Positions 1 to 5,020 of a stretch of 5,020 nt of DNA are shown here, piece after piece. The first letter of the stretch is position 1, and every line of letters starts with the position of its first letter. Position numbers and translations under genes: made by a program. The DNA lies in NCBI GenBank assembly GCA_030607105.1, contig JAUWFF010000142.1:1-5020 (forward strand), in the 5' to 3' direction. A model generated the notes under the pieces. It was not told the origin of the DNA. It made no database searches and worked only from the letters and a program-made list of their open reading frames with translations. The stretch is from Filomicrobium sp. (GTDB taxonomy: Bacteria; Pseudomonadota; Alphaproteobacteria; Rhizobiales; Hyphomicrobiaceae).

Positions 1-882
1 GCCGCCCTCCAGCATTGAAATGACACGCCCGTCGCACTGGCGTTCGGCATAGCGGACAAGCTGCTCGGTGACCCAGAGGAAGTCCGCTTCCACTAGCCTC
101 AAGCTTGCCAGAGGATCGGCCTCATGCGCGTCAAACCCAGCCGAAATCAGAATTATGTCCGGACTGAAAATCTTCAGGGCCGGGAAAATGCGCGATTCGA
201 ACGCATCACGGAACCGTTCTCCGTCATCACCCGAGCGCAGCGGCGCGTTGCAGATATTGCCGACCCCAGTCTCTGACAACGCGCCGGTACCTGGAAACAA
301 AGGCATTTGATGCGTGGAGGCAAAGAACAAGTCTTTGTCCGACCAGAAGATATCCTGCGTTCCATTGCCGTGGTGCACGTCGTAGTCAATCACCGCGACC
401 CGTTCAACGCCGTACTTCTTGCGGGCGTACATTCCGGCAATAGCTACGTTGGCGAAAATACAAAACCCCATCGCCCGGTCTGTCTCGGCATGGTGCCCAC
501 ATGGACGCACCTGGCAAAAAGCGTTTCGGATCCCTGACCCTTTGTCCATCACCTGATCGACGGCGCGAAGTCCGGCGCCGACGGCGCGGACGGCCGCCTT
601 CCAACTGCCCGGCGACATCACCGTATCACCATCCAGATGCACACGACCCTCACCCGCTTCAGGTCGTGCATCCTTGATCATGTCTAGATATCGCTTGGGG
701 TGCGCCAATAGGATTTGTTCCTCGACATCGTCCCGCAACGGCGCCTCTTCGCGCACTAGATCGCTGAAGTAATCATGCGCCAGCACCCGATCAATCGCCC
801 GCATGCGATCCGGTCGCTCCGGATGGCCTGGGCCGGTATCATGATCTACGAAACAGGGATGGGTAATGAGAAGTGTGGGCAT
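1..882 (-). CDS. Histone deacetylase family protein (class II / acetylpolyamine amidohydrolase-like), partial at left edge
   Basis: A zinc-dependent hydrolase of the arginase/deacetylase fold that removes acetyl or other acyl groups from lysine side chains or polyamines; the true bacterial substrate cannot be read from sequence. The frame is open for 294 codons from ATG at 882 to the window edge. Seen: an N-terminal HPERPDR motif (20-26), DTVMSPGS (86-93), the His dyad H130/H131 in a GHHAE motif, DYDVHHGNGT (166-175) with zinc ligands D168 and H170, FPGTG (196-200), and SAGFDAHEADP (247-257) with the third zinc ligand D251. The last residues are LEGG, so the transition-state Tyr of the family GGY motif should be the next codon, just outside the window. 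Family proteins are about 310 residues, so only a short tail is missing. One oddity is Cys128 where the family normally has Pro (RPPGHHAE). The start is the first ATG after an in-frame TAA; GAGGG lies about 11 bases upstream, a long spacing. The gene follows the SDR by 120 bases. Family assignment is firm, substrate unknown. Confidence 0.93.
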   Translation of the reverse strand, partial: MPTLLITHPCFVDHDTGPGHPERPDRMRAIDRVLAHDYFSDLVREEAPLRDDVEEQILLAHPKRYLDMIKDARPEAGEGRVHLDGDTVMSPGSWKAAVRAVGAGLRAVDQVMDKGSGIRNAFCQVRPCGHHAETDRAMGFCIFANVAIAGMYARKKYGVERVAVIDYDVHHGNGTQDIFWSDKDLFFASTHQMPLFPGTGALSETGVGNICNAPLRSGDDGERFRDAFESRIFPALKIFSPDIILISAGFDAHEADPLASLRLVEADFLWVTEQLVRYAERQCDGRVISMLEGG

Positions 883-928
883 TCGGCTGCTGGCCCTCGC
901 GCGTTTCCTTTAGGTTCTTGTTTGTCCA

Positions 929-946
929 AGCCTTACCGTAAAGGCT
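929..946 (-). repeat. Small inverted repeat in the 120-base gap between the SDR and deacetylase genes
   Basis: AGCCTT and AAGGCT flank a 6-base loop, giving a possible 6-bp hairpin. No run of T follows on the minus strand (the next bases are TGGACAAAC), so it does not look like an intrinsic terminator. I see no convincing -35/-10 pair in the rest of the gap (883-1002). It could be a chance palindrome or a weak attenuator. Confidence 0.25.
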
Positions 947-1002
947 GCGGCTCTGTCACGCAAAGTGCGCCCTGTCCTCAAACCGCCTTACGATCTAAAC
1001 GT

Positions 1003-1884
1003 TCATTTCAGCATGGAGGCTGGTGCGAGCGTCACACCGGGTGGTGGCCGCGAGTCTGCCGGGACAAAAAAATCAGGAGCCAGCAAGGCATCTGGCTCGA
1101 CCTTGTAGACATCAAAGTCATTTACCCCGTCGACTTTGTGCAAGAACGTATCATCAATGAGGAAATTACCGCTGAACTTTGTCGCCGACTGCCGGAAGAT
1201 AAGATGCGCGGCGTCCCCCAGTATCTCGGGTTTACGACTCATCCGCATGAGCGTGTCTCCGCCCAGCACATTCTCGATCGCCGCCGTCGCGATCGTCGTG
1301 CGTGGCCAAAGAGCATTGACAGCGATCCGATCATCCTTGAGCTCACGCGCCAGCCCCAGAACCGCAAGGCTCATCCCGTACTTTGCGATCGAATAGGCAA
1401 CGTGTCCTGCAAACCACTGCGGTTTCATGTCGAGCGGCGGCGAGATCATCAGTACGTGCGCGTTTTCCGCCTGCTTTAGGTACGGCAGGCAGGCCTTGGT
1501 CACCAGCAGCGCTCCGCGAGTATTGATACCAAACATCAGATCCATACGCTTCGGCTCTGAGTCAGCGAGCTTCGTCAGGGAAATAGCCGACGCGTTGTTG
1601 ACGCAAATGTCGATCCCACCAAATGCGGCTACCGTCTGAGCCACGGCGGACTCGATTTGCGCGTCATCCCGGATGTCACACTGCAAGGGCAGTGCCCGTC
1701 CACCAGCGGCTTCGATCTCGGCGGCGGCAGTGAAGATAGTGCCCTTCAGTTTCGGGTGCGGCTGGGCAGTCTTGGCGAGAATAGCGACATTAGCGCCATC
1801 ACGAGCAGCCCGTAACCCGATGGCAAGCCCGATACCACGGCTGGCTCCTGTGATGAGTAATGTCTTTCCGCTAAGCTCTGCCAT
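1003..1884 (-). CDS. HSDL2-like short-chain dehydrogenase/reductase (NAD(P)-dependent)
   Basis: A classical Rossmann-fold SDR of 293 residues that should oxidise or reduce a hydroxyl/keto group with NAD(P); the substrate is unknown. Seen: the cofactor loop TGASRGIG (12-19), an acidic turn CDIRD (69-73), NNAS (96-99, where most SDRs have NNAG), N121, catalytic S148, and YSIAK with Y164 and K168. Long stretches match what I recall of human HSDL2: KTAQPHPKL (38-46), the NNASAISLT block, ISPPL (147-151), AKYGMS (167-172) and ALWPRT (191-196). That identifies the HSDL2 subfamily rather than a generic SDR. HSDL2 in animals carries a C-terminal SCP2 sterol-carrier domain; here the protein stops after about 30 residues of Pro/Ala-rich tail, so the SCP2 domain is absent. 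I chose ATG 1884 because GGAG sits 8 bases upstream and family homology begins there; an ATG at 1926 would add 14 residues with no family match. Its position after acyl-CoA genes suggests lipid metabolism. Confidence 0.92.
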   Translation of the reverse strand: MAELSGKTLLITGASRGIGLAIGLRAARDGANVAILAKTAQPHPKLKGTIFTAAAEIEAAGGRALPLQCDIRDDAQIESAVAQTVAAFGGIDICVNNASAISLTKLADSEPKRMDLMFGINTRGALLVTKACLPYLKQAENAHVLMISPPLDMKPQWFAGHVAYSIAKYGMSLAVLGLARELKDDRIAVNALWPRTTIATAAIENVLGGDTLMRMSRKPEILGDAAHLIFRQSATKFSGNFLIDDTFLHKVDGVNDFDVYKVEPDALLAPDFFVPADSRPPPGVTLAPASMLK

Positions 1885-1892
1885 CTCTGCCG

Positions 1893-1896
1893 CTCC
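1893..1896 (-). promoter_or_regulatory. Ribosome binding site that decides the SDR start
   Basis: GGAG on the minus strand lies 8 bases before ATG 1884. It falls inside the longer reading frame that opens at 1926, and favours the shorter 293-residue product. Confidence 0.6.
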
Positions 1897-1938
1897 ATTT
1901 GACCACTCGCTACAAGCTAGAGGCAATCTACGACACCG

Positions 1939-3471
1939 TCACGGGCCTCCCGCCATTGCGTAGCCGAATAACCGCTGCACAAAGCGCATCGGCATAAATA
2001 GGATATTCATAAGTTGTAAGAGCAGCATAGCCAGTAAGGCAAACGGCCCGAAGATCGGTAGAAAGACGAAAACAAACACCAACCCACGCACCAACCGCGC
2101 TGCATCGAAGCCAAAACTGCCTCGATATTCGCCGCGCTCCTCACTCGGCCAGATCATCCTCCACCAACCTGATGCAACGCCCCATCCAATGACGCCCATC
2201 ACCAAAGCGCCGATGTAATAGAATTGGATATCCGACGGAATGCCAGGGACGATCCGTTGGTCGAGTTCGCGCTGCCTGACTTCCGAGGTCATGAATGCTG
2301 ACACACTGTCGGTCACCACTTGGCCGGCGACGTCCGACACCGCGTCACCAACCCAAGTTCCGACGCGATCGACAAGATCCCTGCCGGATGTCTCGGGAAT
2401 TGCCTCGATGAGAACCCGTCCATTGCTCGGGGTGCCAGCCGAAACCTTGAATTGACCACGCCCATCGGCCAGCGCGTCAAGGAAGTCTCCGAAGGTAGCT
2501 CTTGCAAGTGCATTGCTGAGCCCGCCGACTTCTATTGTCTGCCACAACCAGTTCCGCCCACCCGGTTGCAGCGGCTTGGCGGAATGCAAAAAGACCAGAT
2601 TGACATCGGCTCGCTTGGCTGTTTCGCGTAGCGCCGTCAGTGATAGCGTCTGTTCCCCTCCCGATGCCGGAAGCACGTGCAGGAGATCACCTTCAATACG
2701 GCCCGTTACGAGGGCCGTCTGCCCGCCGATGCTGGACAGGGCTTCCGCCAGCCGGCCTGGATCAACCTCGTCGGCAATCGACAGACCGCTGCTTTTGTCG
2801 AGCCGCGGTTTGGGAGCCAGGCTCGCCGCACCGCCAGGCCGCAGCGCAAGAACACGGACTTTTCCGCGCGGCACTTGACGCTCAAGTTGCCAGACGGCCT
2901 CCTTGAAAGCCACTCTCTCGCCAACCCTGACGAGCACATTTGGACGCACGCGCGCGTGCAGGTTATCCGCAGAACCGCCACCCAGCCGTCCAAGTGGAAA
3001 GGATTGCTCCCCAAGCACCATATAAAGCCGCGCTCCCTCGGACAGATTCGAAATCAGGTCCGGCTGCAGGAAAACGGTATCGCTGGAAAGATAAAGACTG
3101 AGCGACTGTGCCTCCGGCGCATCTGGCGCCAGGGTTTTGGTCACCCGCCCCATCTCATCGGGCGTCGCCGCCGTGAACACAGCTCCATCCCGATTGGTGA
3201 ATTTCCAATGCCCCTCAGGCGTCGCATGTGCCGCGAACGCGACCCGCGCTTCGCCCGTCAAAGGCACGCGCCGGAGCATCGCGGTGGCCTCATCAAGCGC
3301 ACCGATTCCAAGACGCGGCACCGTCGTAGCCGCATCCTGACCCGCTTCACCGGCTTCCCTCAGAAGCTTGGTGAACCAATGCGAATGAACGGGAGCACCG
3401 GCGGCCAAGAACAGCCCGCCCACGACGAAACCAACGAACGCGAGCTGCATCCAACGAACGCGCATCCTCAT
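1939..3471 (-). CDS. Uncharacterised membrane-anchored protein with large extracytoplasmic region
   Basis: I do not recognise a domain family. The product is about 510 residues. Residues 9-27 are a hydrophobic stretch preceded by Arg-rich MRMRVRW, so an N-terminal anchor or signal peptide with AGAPVHS near its end. About residues 30-415 are soluble and mixed in composition, presumably outside the inner membrane, with no cysteine and no enzyme motif I can name. Two hydrophobic blocks follow: about 416-437 (FYYIGALVMGVIGWGVASGWW) as one helix, and about 461-495 (long Val/Phe/Leu-rich run), long enough for one to two helices. A short charged loop with SEERGEYRG links them, and the C-terminus is MAGGP. 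The start is uncertain: GGAG is 4 bases before ATG 3471 and 10 before ATG 3465; a TTG at 3474 is almost on top of the site and unlikely. It lies 51 bases after the crotonase gene and 54 before the SDR, so it is probably co-transcribed. The frame is long, intact and in GC-rich codon use like its neighbours, so a real gene is likely. Confidence 0.85.
   Translation of the reverse strand: MRMRVRWMQLAFVGFVVGGLFLAAGAPVHSHWFTKLLREAGEAGQDAATTVPRLGIGALDEATAMLRRVPLTGEARVAFAAHATPEGHWKFTNRDGAVFTAATPDEMGRVTKTLAPDAPEAQSLSLYLSSDTVFLQPDLISNLSEGARLYMVLGEQSFPLGRLGGGSADNLHARVRPNVLVRVGERVAFKEAVWQLERQVPRGKVRVLALRPGGAASLAPKPRLDKSSGLSIADEVDPGRLAEALSSIGGQTALVTGRIEGDLLHVLPASGGEQTLSLTALRETAKRADVNLVFLHSAKPLQPGGRNWLWQTIEVGGLSNALARATFGDFLDALADGRGQFKVSAGTPSNGRVLIEAIPETSGRDLVDRVGTWVGDAVSDVAGQVVTDSVSAFMTSEVRQRELDQRIVPGIPSDIQFYYIGALVMGVIGWGVASGWWRMIWPSEERGEYRGSFGFDAARLVRGLVFVFVFLPIFGPFALLAMLLLQLMNILFMPMRFVQRLFGYAMAGGP
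3431..3462. repeat. 12-bp direct repeat in the start of the membrane-protein gene
   Basis: CCAACGAACGCG occurs at 3431-3442 and again at 3451-3462, a 20-base period. The period is not a multiple of three, so the two copies are read in different frames (RVRW in one, part of AFVG in the other). It is therefore not a protein repeat. It may be a chance duplication. Confidence 0.5.
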
Positions 3472-3475
3472 CAAT

Positions 3476-3479
3476 CTCC
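3476..3479 (-). promoter_or_regulatory. Probable ribosome binding site of the membrane-protein gene
   Basis: GGAG on the minus strand is the only good Shine-Dalgarno-like match in the 51-base gap. Spacing is 4 bases to ATG 3471 and 10 to ATG 3465, so it does not settle the start. Confidence 0.45.
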
Positions 3480-3522
3480 GTCAAGGTTCCCGGTCATGCA
3501 TATCCTGCTGCCTTGGCAACAA

Positions 3523-4299
3523 TCAGTCAGCCGCACCGTCGCTGGCCGGGGGCTTGTGCAAGAAGTCCGCAAAGGCCGCCTGCGCTTCCGCCGACGACAA
3601 GCGTTCCTTAAACAGCCGCACCTCCGCTTCGATCCGCTCGCCGAGGGGAACCAGATCACCCCGTAGTAGTGATCGCGACAAAGCCACCGCCTGAGCCGGC
3701 TTTGCAGCAAGCCTGCGCGCCGAGCTTAGAGCCGTCTTTTCGACGTCGCCTTCGTCGACGACGGCGTTAACAAGCCCCGCCGCCAGCATCCGCTCGGCGC
3801 TGAATGGCTCGCCGAGAACCAGTAGCTCGAAGGCGCGGGCATACCCAAGACGTTGCGGCGATAGAAGACTCGAGCCCGCCTCCGGCACCAGCCCCAAATC
3901 AACAAACGGCGTCGAGAACACCGAGCGCGCACTGGCATAGACAAGATCGCAGTGGAACAGGACCGTCGTGCCAATACCAACCGCCAGGCCATCAACCCCG
4001 GCAACGATCGGCTTCCTCAGCATCGGCAGGAGTCGCAGGAAACGCAGCCCATCATCAAACCCCGCCCCCGTACCACCGCCCTGTGCGAGGAAATCGCCGA
4101 TGTCATTGCCCGCCGAAAAAACACCCTCACTACCGAACAGCACGTGCACGCCGATGCTGCCGTCCCGCTCACCGGCTTCCAGCCCTTCCGAGAGTGCACG
4201 GTACATCGCCACCGATAACGCGTTCTTCTTCGCCAGCCGCACCAGCCGGATAACATTCATTCCGTCGCCGGCCTGGACGTCGACTTCATCAACGCTCAT
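3523..4299 (-). CDS. Crotonase-fold enoyl-CoA hydratase/isomerase family protein, probably isomerase-like
   Basis: A 258-residue protein of normal crotonase length that acts on acyl-CoA thioesters. Oxyanion-hole segments are visible as FSAGNDIGDF (61-70) and AGVDGLAVGIG (100-110), followed by CDLVYAS (117-123) and the C-terminal helical region with AAGLVNAVV (173-181). Aligning by eye to rat mitochondrial crotonase, the two hydratase glutamates (E144, E164) correspond to T112 and F132 here, so classical hydration is unlikely. Instead STPFVDLG and PEAGSS (129-144) resemble peroxisomal delta3,delta2-enoyl-CoA isomerase (ECI2/Eci1), in which the Glu of the PEG-C-SS segment is the base; the equivalent is E140. 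This points to double-bond shifting in unsaturated acyl-CoA breakdown, but that is inference. Many databases would simply call it enoyl-CoA hydratase. Its ATG overlaps the acyl-CoA dehydrogenase TGA (ATGA, 4 bases), with GGAAAGG 8 bases upstream, so the two are likely translationally coupled. Confidence 0.92.
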   Translation of the reverse strand: MSVDEVDVQAGDGMNVIRLVRLAKKNALSVAMYRALSEGLEAGERDGSIGVHVLFGSEGVFSAGNDIGDFLAQGGGTGAGFDDGLRFLRLLPMLRKPIVAGVDGLAVGIGTTVLFHCDLVYASARSVFSTPFVDLGLVPEAGSSLLSPQRLGYARAFELLVLGEPFSAERMLAAGLVNAVVDEGDVEKTALSSARRLAAKPAQAVALSRSLLRGDLVPLGERIEAEVRLFKERLSSAEAQAAFADFLHKPPASDGAAD

Positions 4300-5020
4300 G
4301 CACGAAACCTTTCCAAAGGAATTCCCAAAAGCGAGTCCGCTCCGTTGGTGACCGAAGCCGTCAAGCCCGGCGCCAGAACGGCAATATTCTCAGCAAAAAA
4401 CCGAGCCAGATCGACGGATCGCTCGGCATCTTCGCCATGCTTGCCCGCGGCAAGCGCTCCGCACGCCAGATAACAGCCACCTGCCGTGATCCCGAACAGC
4501 CGCAGATAGGGCGTAGCTCCGGCCAATGCCGCCTGTGGATTGGAGCGCAACGCTCCGCCTAGCCATGCCGATGCTTCACCCAAGCTCGCCAAAGCCTCAC
4601 CAAGCCGCTCGCCCATAGCGCCAAATGCAACCCTGTTGGACCGGGTCACTTCCTTCACGATCTGACCGAGTTCCTGTAGGTAAGCCTGCAAGACGGCGCC
4701 GCCTTCCATCGGCAATTTCCGCGTCACCAAATCAATAGCCTGGATGCCATTGGTGCCCTCATAGATCGGCAGAATGCGAGCATCGCGATAGTATTGCGCG
4801 GCCCCTGTTTCCTCCACGAAGCCCATCCCGCCGTGCACCTGCACGCCAAGCGACGCGACTTCGCAGCCAACGTCGGTTGCATAGGCTTTCGCCACCGGCG
4901 TCAGCAATGCCACGCGGGCCTGCGCCCGTGATCTTGCGTCCGCATCATCCGCGAGACGCGCAATGTCAGTTTCACGCGCCGTAACCAGGCAAATCATCCG
5001 AGCCGCCTGCGTCATCGCCT
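4296..5020 (-). CDS. Acyl-CoA dehydrogenase, DmdC/FadE5-like, C-terminal part (cut at right edge)
   Basis: A flavoprotein that oxidises an acyl-CoA to the trans-2-enoyl-CoA, passing electrons to ETF. About 241 codons are in the window; residue numbers here count from the Met codon at 5015, which is internal and not the real start. Seen: the C-terminal helical domain with VQVHGGMGFVEE (58-69), YYRDARILPIYEGTNGIQ (75-92) and the catalytic base Glu86 in YEGT. After this comes an extra region of about 140 residues with a conserved-looking LFGITAGGCYLACGALA segment, which matches the acetyl-CoA-dehydrogenase-type C-terminal extension (PF12806) of the large, roughly 590-residue dehydrogenases. That group is often labelled 3-methylmercaptopropionyl-CoA dehydrogenase (DmdC), but members act on many acyl-CoAs, so the label should not be taken as substrate. 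If full length, about 350 residues lie beyond the window. It overlaps the crotonase gene by 4 bases; any promoter is outside. Confidence 0.93.
   Translation of the reverse strand, partial: AMTQAARMICLVTARETDIARLADDADARSRAQARVALLTPVAKAYATDVGCEVASLGVQVHGGMGFVEETGAAQYYRDARILPIYEGTNGIQAIDLVTRKLPMEGGAVLQAYLQELGQIVKEVTRSNRVAFGAMGERLGEALASLGEASAWLGGALRSNPQAALAGATPYLRLFGITAGGCYLACGALAAGKHGEDAERSVDLARFFAENIAVLAPGLTASVTNGADSLLGIPLERFRA
4308..4314 (-). promoter_or_regulatory. Ribosome binding site of the crotonase gene, inside the dehydrogenase gene
   Basis: GGAAAGG on the minus strand ends 8 bases before ATG 4299. It lies within the last codons of the acyl-CoA dehydrogenase and supports this start and coupling through the ATGA overlap. 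Confidence 0.6.

Noticed and set aside
929..946. Rho-independent terminator after the SDR gene
   Set aside because: The stem is only 6 bp and no T-tract follows on the minus strand.
775..1479. A 234-codon plus-strand open frame
   Set aside because: It runs antisense across the SDR gene and the deacetylase start, has no recognisable domain and is rich in Arg/Cys/His, typical of a shadow of a GC-rich gene.
1885..1926. A 14-residue N-terminal extension of the SDR from the ATG at 1926
   Set aside because: The added residues do not match HSDL2 family members, and a good GGAG site sits 8 bases before the internal ATG at 1884.
1939..3471. TMEM43-like protein
   Set aside because: The layout (N-terminal helix, large outside region, C-terminal helices) is similar, but I see no shared motif with TMEM43, so topology alone is not enough.
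3482..3515. CAAGG / CCTTG inverted repeat in the gap before the membrane-protein gene
   Set aside because: A 5-bp stem with a 24-base loop is expected by chance and has no T-tract.
2677..3666. A 329-codon plus-strand open frame
   Set aside because: It is antisense to the membrane protein and the end of the crotonase, is very rich in Arg, Pro and His, and matches no family; the minus-strand frames have clear membrane segments and crotonase motifs.

Overview
The window looks like a GC-rich proteobacterial chromosome segment, most likely alphaproteobacterial. This is inferred from protein similarity in memory and from the GC-rich codon use; no search was run. All five supported genes lie on the minus strand and cover almost the whole window. 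I see no RNA genes, insertion sequences, CRISPR arrays or phage genes.

In transcription order (right to left) the layout is: the C-terminal part of a large acyl-CoA dehydrogenase of the DmdC/FadE5-like type (4296-5020, cut by the right edge); a crotonase-fold enoyl-CoA hydratase/isomerase family protein (3523-4299), whose ATG overlaps the preceding stop codon by 4 bases; an uncharacterised protein of about 510 residues with an N-terminal membrane anchor or signal and hydrophobic C-terminal membrane segments (1939-3471); an HSDL2-like short-chain dehydrogenase (1003-1884); and a class II-like histone deacetylase family protein (1-882, cut by the left edge just before its expected catalytic Tyr). 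The gaps are 4 bases of overlap, then 51, 54 and 120 bases. The first four genes could be one transcript. The deacetylase may be read through or have its own start.

The first two genes and the SDR fit acyl-CoA or lipid breakdown: a flavin dehydrogenase makes an enoyl-CoA, the crotonase hydrates or, more likely from its residues, isomerises a double bond, and an SDR of the HSDL2 type is linked in eukaryotes to peroxisomal/mitochondrial fatty-acid metabolism. The deacetylase may act on acyl-lysine or acyl-polyamine substrates. A functional link to the other genes is only contextual.

Nothing here is clearly a new system. The points most worth a second look are the crotonase that lacks both classical hydratase glutamates but keeps an ECI2-like Pro-Glu, the unknown membrane protein embedded in a beta-oxidation-type gene run, and a Pro-to-Cys change in the active-site motif of the deacetylase.
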